DNA from: a virus
Length of the DNA: 28,572 bases
IMG/VR virus record: IMGVR_UViG_3300025127_000190
Location: 1-28,572 of that record
Strand: one strand, 5' to 3'
Shown: one piece after another, positions 14,810-22,544 of the stretch
Layout of the letters: every line of letters begins with the position of its first letter
How positions within the stretch are numbered: position 1 is the first letter of the stretch
Made by a program: the position numbers and the translations under genes
Notes under the pieces: generated by a model
What the model saw: only the letters and a program-made list of their open reading frames with translations
The model's database searches: none
What the model was told of the DNA's origin: nothing

Positions 14810-17113
14810 ATGCCAGTAGTATTCTCACCCGGTGAAGCGGAAACACGTCCCCTCAACCCCGAAGAAATTGTTTACACGACTGCACAGAAAGTCGCTGACT
14901 TGCTTGGTATCGGGCCACAAGAAGCCGTCTTGATGTCAGCGAGTGCGGAAGCAAACGCAGTCTTTGTCACTGGTGCTGATTTTAGAAATGTCGGCTTTTC
15001 AGTTGATGACATCATACTCATTTACAGCGATGCCGACCCAATGGGCGTCGAACAAACAATCACTGCAATAACATCAACAACAAGCGGTGTGAAGTTAGCA
15101 TTTTCGTCAGCAATCAATCCCGGCTTGTATGAAACGACGGACAACGGCTATGTCCAAAACACTGCCTCGTTTACCAACGGCAAGACACGAGGCGTCAAAA
15201 AATCTCACGTCGAGCAGCGTATAAAAGAGATACAGGACCGCATCGACAACATCACTCACAACGCTTGGCGACCGACTCTCGTCTCAGCCGAGTACATCAA
15301 CTTTGACACATACAAGCCGTATCGACGTCGATATTACGTTGACTACGTTGGCAGCACGCCTTTGTTGTATCGCAATGTCCAACAAATGCTCCGCATTGAA
15401 CTGTGGCAGGGTGACGACTACCGTGAGATATGCAGTGCCGAGGCACGTTTGGAGATTGTTGACGAAGAAGGACTGAGTGGAGATTCAGTATACATTGGCA
15501 TGACTAATGGTAGCGTAGCAACGCTTAGTGTAGGCACAGGTAGTACCAATTGGCGTGCTGATTTTGATAAAGTAAGCACTGCACAAAATCTTGCTGACCT
15601 TATCAATAAAGAAGACAGGGTGTCAAAGGCAACGGTTGAGTTTTCACCTACGTTTACGCTTGAAGGCTCATCGAGCAACATAGGTGTTCATAATGAAATT
15701 CTCGCCACCGCCAACTCAGATTATGGTAATGGTAAGTTGAAAATTACAAGCCTACGTCAAGCCAAAGGAGGTGAGAACGTTATGATTGCTTCGACCGATT
15801 TGACAAACCTAACCATTTCACAGAACGGCTCACGTTCTACGAAAACAGCAAATGGATATTTTTCAACTGCTTTGACTGGAGTCAACAATTACGTGGAGGT
15901 CGCTTCTTATCCGCCTGCCGACACTCAAATGATTGTACAAGGTTTTCTTAGTAGCAGTACAATTATTGTCCTCAAATCAACTGCACCTGACCCAAGCACT
16001 ATTTTCACAACAGGTCAAGTCGTTTACAATGAAAACAGGCAAGAAGTAGGCACAATCTCCTCGTTTGGCGGAGGGGCAGGGGCTTATCAGATAGTCTTCA
16101 CCGCTGCGGTCACAAACATCTCGACCACTGAACAGTTGTATGATTTCAAGAAAGTCAATACTGTAAACACAGACGTATCTAATTTTTCGCCAGTTTCAAA
16201 TCTTGGTTACTTGGCATCTGATTCAAGTCCTATTTACTTGGCTGACGGCACGATTTATGGAACAGTGGTTGCCGCTGCTGACACGGGTTCAGCAACAATA
16301 ACATTTTCCTCACCAGTGACCAAACTGGCGACCAATACAAAGTTGTACAATCGAAAGGTCATCAAGGTCACAGGTTCAGCGTCACACACGTTTACAGCCG
16401 GAGAAACCATACACCAGTCGGACGGAACTCTCTTGGGCACGTACGCATCGACGACCACAACTGCTCACGCTACACTTTTCAGACTGTCTGACACATCGAC
16501 AGTAGTTCCAGTGTACACGGATTTACTTTATCGTGCAGGCGGAGTAAGAGCCGACACGTCTTCGACAACTATCACGGTTTCTGATGCAAGCAACTTCCCA
16601 AACAAAGGGATTTTGATGATTGTCAATGGTGCGAGCACACGTGTGTTCAAGTACACTGGTAAAACAACGGCACCGACACATACTTTCACTGGCGTAGCAG
16701 TATTGGGTGGAGGGGCAGCACTCACACAATTTGACACGGTTGGTACGGATATAACACAGTACCATTTCAAATCCGACATCGGTGCGTTCTCAGATGCGGG
16801 TGGCGACCAAGCCCGTCTCAAGGACTGGTGGATTGACTACGAAATTGGTATGATTTATTTCAACAACTCATACCCGTTCTTTGAGCACAACGCTGTCAAG
16901 GTTTCCTACATCTACGGCGAGCGATACTTGGAGAAGGCTATTGAGGAAGCGGCAACAAAGATGGTGGCCGTCGACCTGCTCATGGCTGACGACCGTTCTG
17001 TTCTCATTCCTGAGGGTAGTCAGAACGTACCGCTTGCACAGAAGATTCAGATGTTCAAAGAAGAAGCCAACTCACTCTTGAACAGATACAAAGAAATGGT
17101 TCTGTTTGAGTGA
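14810..17113 (+). CDS. Oversized head-tail connector/adaptor with beta-repeat insertion (767 aa)
   Basis: The two ends look like a head-tail adaptor: an N-terminal helix (YTTAQKVADLLG, ~21-33) and, after a beta hairpin with DYEIGMIYFNNSYPF, two C-terminal helices (YLEKAIEEAATKMVAVDLLM and QKIQMFKEEANSLLNRYKEM). Adaptors of this type normally have 100-250 residues. Here ~450 residues of beta sequence are inserted, including three related units at ~402-450, 473-520 and 530-578 (pattern DG-T-x-x-GT ... ITF ... LY) and an STTITVSDASNFP-type module at ~583-650. It would sit between portal and tail tube, with the insert facing outward. SD is GGAGATGAGGGG. The TGA overlaps the next ATG by one base. 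Confidence 0.72.
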   Translation: MPVVFSPGEAETRPLNPEEIVYTTAQKVADLLGIGPQEAVLMSASAEANAVFVTGADFRNVGFSVDDIILIYSDADPMGVEQTITAITSTTSGVKLAFSSAINPGLYETTDNGYVQNTASFTNGKTRGVKKSHVEQRIKEIQDRIDNITHNAWRPTLVSAEYINFDTYKPYRRRYYVDYVGSTPLLYRNVQQMLRIELWQGDDYREICSAEARLEIVDEEGLSGDSVYIGMTNGSVATLSVGTGSTNWRADFDKVSTAQNLADLINKEDRVSKATVEFSPTFTLEGSSSNIGVHNEILATANSDYGNGKLKITSLRQAKGGENVMIASTDLTNLTISQNGSRSTKTANGYFSTALTGVNNYVEVASYPPADTQMIVQGFLSSSTIIVLKSTAPDPSTIFTTGQVVYNENRQEVGTISSFGGGAGAYQIVFTAAVTNISTTEQLYDFKKVNTVNTDVSNFSPVSNLGYLASDSSPIYLADGTIYGTVVAAADTGSATITFSSPVTKLATNTKLYNRKVIKVTGSASHTFTAGETIHQSDGTLLGTYASTTTTAHATLFRLSDTSTVVPVYTDLLYRAGGVRADTSSTTITVSDASNFPNKGILMIVNGASTRVFKYTGKTTAPTHTFTGVAVLGGGAALTQFDTVGTDITQYHFKSDIGAFSDAGGDQARLKDWWIDYEIGMIYFNNSYPFFEHNAVKVSYIYGERYLEKAIEEAATKMVAVDLLMADDRSVLIPEGSQNVPLAQKIQMFKEEANSLLNRYKEMVLFE

Positions 17114-17556
17114 TGACTATGGTTAAAGAAGCACTTGACATCGTTATTGAAAAGTTGGAGGCTTGGAATAGAGCCAACACAAGCAACATCAAGCCAGTTA
17201 TCGCTGACATCGCTACGATTGCGCCTGAGCGTGGAAAGAGACAAGACCTACAGCGTTCGGACTTTGTACTCGTCTATGAGACAGCACACAACGAAGAAGT
17301 GCCTGACCTTCTATACAACTTCGTCACGACCCGTGTCAACATCACAGTCGATGTACGCACGGCCAAGAGCCGTTCTCACCTGCAACTTCTTGAGAACGAG
17401 ATTCGTCGCCTCATCCACGTTGCACGCAAGGGCGATGCGACCAACTACGACCGTATGGTGTTCAAGACACGTACGGACCTCAGCGACCGTACCAAGCGCC
17501 TTTTCAGGCATACGTTTCAAGTAGAAGTGGTGACACTCGCTGAATCAATAGCATAG
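17113..17556 (+). CDS. Tail-terminator / tail-completion-like protein (147 aa)
   Basis: Overlaps the adaptor stop (TGATG). A second ATG at 17119 is a possible alternative start. Layout is helix (ALDIVIEKLEAW), a basic/acidic linker, a strand with RSDFVLVYE, a strand VNITVDVRTA, a long helix LLENEIRRLIHVARK and a final strand RLFRHTFQVEVVTL. This alpha/beta arrangement and the position between adaptor and tail-tube genes fit the tail-terminator family (gpU-like), which caps the tube and joins it to the head. Assignment is by pattern and context, with no catalytic residues to check. Confidence 0.65.
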   Translation: MTMVKEALDIVIEKLEAWNRANTSNIKPVIADIATIAPERGKRQDLQRSDFVLVYETAHNEEVPDLLYNFVTTRVNITVDVRTAKSRSHLQLLENEIRRLIHVARKGDATNYDRMVFKTRTDLSDRTKRLFRHTFQVEVVTLAESIA

Positions 17557-17564
17557 GTGATAAG

Positions 17565-19592
17565 ATGGTAAGTCAGGCATACAAAGGAGACGTCTCGGAA
17601 GTCCTCATGGGGCACGAGACAGGCATCTTTATCGAGCACAACAAACCATGCGGATTTACAACAACTTATGTTTCAAGCACACCTGATTTCAATACAATCA
17701 CATTTACAGGCACAGGTAGTGGAAACAGCACCATATTTGAAAACAGTAAGGCTGTCCTCAAAGTCCCAGTTGGTATGCTCATCGGTCAGAAGATTTCGTT
17801 CCACAAGACTGGCAGTCCTACAAATTATGATTCTGTTCACGCTGATGGATTTAGTCAAAAGGTGTTTACAATCGTTGACCACACTGTTGAGAGCAACGCT
17901 ACAAAATTAAAAGTGGTGCCACGATTTACAGCAACCACACTCACAAGTAACACAGGTGATGCAATGCTCATCCATTCGACGGGTATGCCTACGCTTGCAA
18001 GCGGCTCGACATTTGCTCACAACGATAGCGCTAAGTTGTCAAGTGAGTTTTCACACATTGACCAGTTCATTGGTCTTGCATCACACATGAAACTGCCTGA
18101 CACAAAGGTCACAATGCACAGACACCACGTCATAGGACTTGGCCGTCAGGCTGCCATACAACAAACAGGTCGTGTGTTTCATCAAGGTGCTCAGTTAGAA
18201 ATGCCTCTCAACAATCCTCGATGGCTGTACTACAGTCTTGGGCGTGAAGTTGTCGACGATACCACAATGATTGCTGCTTTTTCAAAGTCAAAGACCGCAG
18301 CAGCAGCGGTAACGCCCGGACAGACTTATGTTGATGTAGCGGACTTGACCTTTGGTGGAGACCAAACAGTTGCAATCGGAGATTACATTCTTTTCCATGA
18401 CGATACGCTTACACCGACTGTACACTACAATGCAGTTGATGGTACAACCAGTCAGTTTTGGCCGTACAATCATGCCAGTAGTGGACTGTCAAATGATTCT
18501 GAACACTTTGAACAGACTATCACAAGTGAGATACGCCGTGTAGTAGCGATTGAAGGTACAACACGGTTGTTTTTGGACGACCCGTTACATTTTGAGCATG
18601 CTACTTCTGACGGATTGTATCTTTTTAGATTTGCATCAAACAACGCTACTGGTAGCCCACATGTTAATGCCGACGGCACAATTACAAATGCGGTTCGTCG
18701 ATTACTTTTTTCAGGTGACACACTTCCCTCATTCTGTATTGAACACAGCATTCGCAACCGTGATGTTGGCTCCTACAGTAATGAAAATAGTAACGTGCCC
18801 GGTTCAAGCACAGACAGCAAGCAACTGACTCGTGTGTTCCGTGGATGCAAGATTGTTGAGTACGAATTGAATGCAACCGTCGATGCTGAGGTCAAGTACA
18901 GATGTATCTTCGATGCGCTTTCATGCTATACAGACACTGGTCGCCTTGAGCCTGCTACAACAAGTCCTGACACAAACCCCGGCGACAGATACCGTGCTCA
19001 CCGCTTGTTCCAAAACACAGCCACTGACGCAGCGGGTCGAAAGGAAGCAGGCATAGCATCAGGTTCTGAGAAGCCGTTTATGTTTTACAACGGTACAATC
19101 ACAGCCTTTGGTCAAGACATAGGCTTCATCTCGACGTTTGAGTTACGTGGCAAGACAGGCGTCGAGATATTTCACACCATGGGCGGAACACCTGTAGCCG
19201 AATCAGTTGACAGCAACAACCGTTCACTCAAGCAAGTACCGTACGGTGGCACACGCAACGCATCGATTATTCGTGAAGGTCGTGAAGAGTTTGAACTTGA
19301 AATGGATGTCATCATCCGTGATTCGCTTCTCTTCCACGAACTTCGCACGCACCGTGAGGTATCAGGCACGGCTGGCTCAACTGACAGCATCATTGAGATG
19401 GTATTCACAAAACCTACAACTGGTACAACATCAGGTGCCCTTGCACCACAGATGCGTATCATCTGCGACGACTACGTGATTACAGATGCGCCCATACCCG
19501 TACCTGACGACAAAGGGTTACTGCACTCCAAAATTATGATTCATCCGAAGAACATCAAGGTGATTAGCACCGACACCCTTTTCCATTGTTGA
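17565..19592 (+). CDS. Major tail tube protein candidate (675 aa)
   Basis: SD AGGTGA lies 4 bases upstream of ATG 17565. The protein is almost entirely beta. Two segments resemble tail-tube repeats: CKIVEYELNATVDAEVKYR (~426-444) and the C-terminal part with FGQDIGFISTFELRGKTG followed by EEFELEMDVIIRDS, a pattern of strands that stack tube rings. Its position before the chaperone and tape-measure genes is the canonical slot for the tube gene. At 675 residues it is much longer than usual tubes, with a large Thr/Ser/Gly-rich insert in the first ~350 residues that could form surface decoration. No sheath gene is present in the window, so a non-contractile tail is favoured. Confidence 0.65.
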   Translation: MVSQAYKGDVSEVLMGHETGIFIEHNKPCGFTTTYVSSTPDFNTITFTGTGSGNSTIFENSKAVLKVPVGMLIGQKISFHKTGSPTNYDSVHADGFSQKVFTIVDHTVESNATKLKVVPRFTATTLTSNTGDAMLIHSTGMPTLASGSTFAHNDSAKLSSEFSHIDQFIGLASHMKLPDTKVTMHRHHVIGLGRQAAIQQTGRVFHQGAQLEMPLNNPRWLYYSLGREVVDDTTMIAAFSKSKTAAAAVTPGQTYVDVADLTFGGDQTVAIGDYILFHDDTLTPTVHYNAVDGTTSQFWPYNHASSGLSNDSEHFEQTITSEIRRVVAIEGTTRLFLDDPLHFEHATSDGLYLFRFASNNATGSPHVNADGTITNAVRRLLFSGDTLPSFCIEHSIRNRDVGSYSNENSNVPGSSTDSKQLTRVFRGCKIVEYELNATVDAEVKYRCIFDALSCYTDTGRLEPATTSPDTNPGDRYRAHRLFQNTATDAAGRKEAGIASGSEKPFMFYNGTITAFGQDIGFISTFELRGKTGVEIFHTMGGTPVAESVDSNNRSLKQVPYGGTRNASIIREGREEFELEMDVIIRDSLLFHELRTHREVSGTAGSTDSIIEMVFTKPTTGTTSGALAPQMRIICDDYVITDAPIPVPDDKGLLHSKIMIHPKNIKVISTDTLFHC

Positions 19593-19601
19593 GTGATAGC
19601 C

Positions 19602-19841
19602 ATGCCAATGAAACATGCAGTAGCACTTCATCCCCGCAACGAAATTGCTATTGTTGTTGAAGAGGAAGAAGAAGTATTCAATCCTGAGGCCGGTAAGGTC
19701 TCAGACGCCCCGTTCGGCGAACACGTCGCTCCCAGTGAGCCACGTGAGGCTGAACAAGAAGCCCCCTCAGAAGAGGCTGCTTCAACTGAAACAGTGAGTG
19801 AGTTGGATGACAACACCGAAGAGAGTGACAATGATAATTGA
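19602..19841 (+). CDS. Small acidic protein (79 aa)
   Basis: ATG 19602 is preferred: GAGTGAT at the previous stop is its SD, whereas GTG 19593 overlaps it. The N-terminal ~25 residues form one strand (NEIAIVVEEEEEVF). The rest is Glu/Ser/Ala/Asp-rich and disordered. It overlaps the next gene by 11 bases. It lies between tail tube and chaperone genes, so it may help tail assembly or shield the tube subunit. No family recognised. Confidence 0.6.
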   Translation: MPMKHAVALHPRNEIAIVVEEEEEVFNPEAGKVSDAPFGEHVAPSEPREAEQEAPSEEAASTETVSELDDNTEESDNDN

Positions 19842-20097
19842 CGGATGCGAAGTGACAATAGAGGTAGCCAAACCCACGTTCTTTGACGTGCAATCGTTGT
19901 CACCTATTTTCCTGAGTAGCGACCCGCAACTTGAGGATTACTGGCAAGAAGCATTCAGTCGATGGGTTACAGCAACACCTTCTATAGATTTCAACCAACT
20001 GTCAGCCGAGGATGGCGCTGAGATAGCAAAGATGCTACCAAGTCCATCCGAGGTGGTGAGTTGGCTAAATTTTCAACGAGCGAGGTCGGACGAATAA
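19831..20097 (+). CDS. Tail assembly chaperone, G-like (88 aa)
   Basis: Starts at ATG 19831 (GAGAGTGACA upstream) within the end of the acidic gene. It has an N-terminal beta hairpin (MIIDGCEVTIEVAKPTFFD) followed by acidic helices. Its place between tube and tape measure, small size and overlap with a second small frame fit the G component of the gpG/gpGT chaperone pair, which coats the tape-measure protein during tail assembly. Codons CTA-AAT-TTT near its 3' end form a canonical slippery heptamer (20067-20073). A -1 shift there would join it to the 20061 frame as a 165-residue GT fusion. Confidence 0.68.
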   Translation: MIIDGCEVTIEVAKPTFFDVQSLSPIFLSSDPQLEDYWQEAFSRWVTATPSIDFNQLSAEDGAEIAKMLPSPSEVVSWLNFQRARSDE

Positions 20098-20327
20098 GGG
20101 ACTACGTCAATGGACGTAAACCCGATGACTGGCCTCGCATACAACAACAAGCAGCAGAATATCTATTGATGACCCACTACTCGATGACACTGAACAAGGT
20201 GAGACAACTTGACCCGCAAGACGCAATTCAACTCCTCACATGGGCTACCGTCATGCAACAGCATGACAACCCTGAGCAACGTGACAGTATTTACTTGGGA
20301 TATGACATTATCCCGCCTTTGGAGTGA
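20061..20327 (+). CDS. Tail assembly chaperone, T-like (88 aa or -1 frameshift extension)
   Basis: This frame lies -1 relative to the 19831 gene, is open from base 20022 and overlaps it by 37 bases if started at TTG 20061. Two modes of expression are possible: a TTG start with an excellent SD (GAGGTG at 20050-20055), or entry by -1 frameshift at AAATTTT (20067-20073). The protein is helical (PDDWPRIQQQAAEYLLMTHY) with a C-terminal amphipathic helix around QDAIQLLTWATVMQQH. In tailed phages the T part is usually reached only by frameshift, and the heptamer here is positioned correctly. The SD suggests independent synthesis may also occur. Confidence 0.65.
   Translation: MAKFSTSEVGRIRDYVNGRKPDDWPRIQQQAAEYLLMTHYSMTLNKVRQLDPQDAIQLLTWATVMQQHDNPEQRDSIYLGYDIIPPLE
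20067..20073 (+). other. Candidate -1 ribosomal slippery heptamer
   Basis: A-AAT-TTT in the reading frame of the 19831 gene (CTA AAT TTT) fits X-XXY-YYZ. Both tRNAs can re-pair one base back as AAA and TTT. It lies inside the only window (20022-20097) in which a -1 shift can enter the 20061 frame. This is the known position of the frameshift in tail-chaperone gene pairs of dsDNA phages. Confidence 0.6.
20103..20118 (+). other. Hairpin downstream of slippery site
   Basis: TACGTC (20103-20108) and GACGTA (20113-20118) form a perfect 6-bp stem with a 4-base loop, 29 bases after the slippery heptamer. The usual spacing for a stimulatory structure is 5-9 bases, so it may be unrelated or act only within a larger fold. 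Confidence 0.3.
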
Positions 20328-20332
20328 GAACA

Positions 20333-20803
20333 ATGGTTGACGAAAAAATTGACACAGGTACGATGGAATCGATGAAACGATTCTCCGAGTTTAGCGAGAA
20401 GTCACGCAACAACATGCGTTCGCTGCGTGAAGAGATTCAAGAGTTCAACAAGGTCATGAACGCTGCTCATTCCACGACTGACGGCCTTCGTGAGTCCCTG
20501 CGACAGATGAGCAACGTGCAGCCTGCACAACCAATCACAGAAGCGCTTGAAGCGGAACGAACAACGGCTACGACAAATGCACGAGTTGCGAGTTCTCCTA
20601 CCCCCGCACAATCTCAGCCAGCCGAGTCTGTTGGGATGAGCCAAAACGTCACCATCAACACGCTTCGTATCGACGTCAGTGGAGTGACTGACCGCAGTGA
20701 TAAGCGTGCATTGGCACGTGAAATCAGCGAGATGGTTACAAAAGAATTACGAGCAAAGATGGGCGGTCCACTGTCCACGTCAGGATTAAATCGAGGTGTC
20801 TGA
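20333..20803 (+). CDS. Very short tape-measure-like protein (156 aa)
   Basis: ATG 20333 has the SD GGAGTGAG at 20321-20328. GTG 20324 is unlikely because it overlaps the previous stop. The N-terminal ~65 residues form a coiled coil (heptad-like SLREEIQEFNKVM), a Pro/Gln/Thr/Ala-rich linker follows, and the C-terminal 50 residues (VTINTLRIDVSGVTDRSDK, then a helix) look like the end of tape-measure proteins. Its position right after the chaperone pair is the tape-measure slot. Tape measures are normally 600 or more residues. At about 1.5 angstrom per residue this would specify a tail of only ~20-25 nm, suggesting a very short tail or a different role. Confidence 0.55.
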   Translation: MVDEKIDTGTMESMKRFSEFSEKSRNNMRSLREEIQEFNKVMNAAHSTTDGLRESLRQMSNVQPAQPITEALEAERTTATTNARVASSPTPAQSQPAESVGMSQNVTINTLRIDVSGVTDRSDKRALAREISEMVTKELRAKMGGPLSTSGLNRGV

Positions 20804-20807
20804 TTTG
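20793..20807 (+). promoter_or_regulatory. RBS deciding a TTG start
   Basis: GAGGTG (20793-20798) is followed by TCTGAT and TTG 20805. The upstream gene's stop (TGA 20801-20803) falls in the spacer. An in-frame GTG inside the SD itself (20796) has no SD of its own. Almost the same arrangement precedes the 23977 gene. Confidence 0.6.
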
Positions 20808-22535
20808 ACACAGCGCGTTCCTATTCGCCTTGTACAAGAGAATGGGGACCGTATCGACCTTGATGTGCAGACAATGGATATTGTTGTACATCGTATCTTC
20901 TCAGCATTCCCTATACCGTTTACAGGCGGCTTCAACGCAGGTGTCGACGTCAACCAAGCCAGCGTCGAGATTGAGTTGCAAGGTGTTTTTGTTGATGAGT
21001 CGGGTCAGGCTGAGAGTGCAAAAGCGTCGGCTACGATTGAGTTCGGTACAGATACACCTCCGTTTTCTCCTCCTGATTCGGGCAGTGGTCAAGGAGGTGC
21101 CCCTGAGACATTTCCACCAACGTCAAACGCTGCATCGAGTGGATTTCGTATTGGTGGCTCAGCGTTCAATCCTTTTGGACAACGACCAGTCATTCCAACA
21201 AGTCCGCCTACAACCGAAGATGAGGGACAAACAAATTACTTGGCACGTCTTCACAACGCTTTTTTTGATTTACCTCTTGCTTATCGATTGTCGAAAGGTA
21301 CGTTTTCTACACCCCCCAACGGCAATTACGTTCGCTTTATCTTTGATACGAAACGCAGCGGCTCAGTCAAGGAGCCGTTTGCCTTTCCAAACATGCAGCG
21401 TACGACTGACATCACGCTCGCATCAACGGCGTTGTCATCCAACTCCGACGGTACGCTAAGAGCAAGTGTTTCATCGGGTGACCCACGAACGTGGTTTGAA
21501 ACACCTGACGACATCGCATCGGGCGCATTCACTATGATTGCAGGCTCGACGACTTATGGCACTGTAAAAGCAGTCACCGCTTCAACAATCGACTTCTTTC
21601 CTGCAAGCGGAGTCACTACATCGACGTCAGTAAGTGGCACTGTTGAAATCAAACCACGTGGTACTTTTTTGTTTCCGTATGATAAAACAAAACATCCACC
21701 TGTTATTGTTATACCAGTCAAGCATATGTTTGACGAAAGCCCTCCAAACTTTGCTGATGGCTCAACTCGTTCTGTCGGGACTGCAACGGTGCCTGCTGAG
21801 GTTTTGGCATACATCGTATCACAAGCGATTTCAAGCACCACGGCTGCAACTGTTGGGGTCATTTCAGATTTTGATTTAGTTGCGGGTAGCGGTCAGTTAT
21901 CGGATGCGTTCACCACTGAACTCGTAACGGCAGGCAGTGGGTTCGACACCACTGTTAAGATTACACAGAAATTTGCCTTTGATATGGAAAGCAGGGGCGA
22001 AATATACGCACGCATACCTGCAAACATTCACCCTGTCATCAACCCTTTCACGGGTGGCAAGACGGGGAATAAAGTTAAGTCCGCAGGCGATAAGGTACAG
22101 GACATTCTCGGTATCGTTGCTAACAGTCAGAACTACATTCAGAACAACAATGGAACAGCAATTGGTGAAGCACTCGACCTCGGTACTGACTTTGTCAATT
22201 GGATGGAAGACCGACCTAAGGAAGTAACTGGTACAGGCGACTACATTATCGGAATTCAGATACCCTACGATAGCAAAGTCACATTAGGTTTACATGCACT
22301 GGACAAAAGTCTTGCTCAACGCAATTTTTTCACAACCTTTGGTGATGCAAAAGCGAACGAAAAGACTGCCGTCGCTAACAAAATACACGCATCCGTTGAC
22401 TTCAATCCAAGTGCACGCAAGCATCGCACGAACGGAATCAAAGCAGTGGTCACAGATTTTGTTACCATGCACGATGCACAAGAGCGACTGTACAACTTCT
22501 CAATGAAGTTGATTGCTGTTGACTCGCTACTATGA
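20805..22535 (+). CDS. Distal-tail/baseplate-like protein, copy 1 (576 aa)
   Basis: First of two adjacent paralogs. The N-terminal ~65 residues (with HRIFSAFPIPF at 29-39 and VDVNQASVEIELQGVF) match copy 2 at HRKLHAFPIPF. Near the C-terminus GIQIPYDS (483-490), RNFFTTFG and an AGDKVQDILGIVANSQN segment also match. The middle ~350 residues are a diverged beta-rich, Pro/Ser/Thr insert. Position after the tape measure and before the fibre is that of distal tail (Dit) or hub proteins. I infer that role without a diagnostic motif. TTG 20805 is preferred for its SD spacing. GTG 20796 (579 aa) is the alternative. Confidence 0.68.
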   Translation: MTQRVPIRLVQENGDRIDLDVQTMDIVVHRIFSAFPIPFTGGFNAGVDVNQASVEIELQGVFVDESGQAESAKASATIEFGTDTPPFSPPDSGSGQGGAPETFPPTSNAASSGFRIGGSAFNPFGQRPVIPTSPPTTEDEGQTNYLARLHNAFFDLPLAYRLSKGTFSTPPNGNYVRFIFDTKRSGSVKEPFAFPNMQRTTDITLASTALSSNSDGTLRASVSSGDPRTWFETPDDIASGAFTMIAGSTTYGTVKAVTASTIDFFPASGVTTSTSVSGTVEIKPRGTFLFPYDKTKHPPVIVIPVKHMFDESPPNFADGSTRSVGTATVPAEVLAYIVSQAISSTTAATVGVISDFDLVAGSGQLSDAFTTELVTAGSGFDTTVKITQKFAFDMESRGEIYARIPANIHPVINPFTGGKTGNKVKSAGDKVQDILGIVANSQNYIQNNNGTAIGEALDLGTDFVNWMEDRPKEVTGTGDYIIGIQIPYDSKVTLGLHALDKSLAQRNFFTTFGDAKANEKTAVANKIHASVDFNPSARKHRTNGIKAVVTDFVTMHDAQERLYNFSMKLIAVDSLL

Positions 22536-22544
22536 GGTGAAAAG

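Noticed and set aside
20103-20118. Hairpin as transcription terminator
   Set aside because: It lies inside a coding frame, is only 6 bp, and has no T-rich tract after it.
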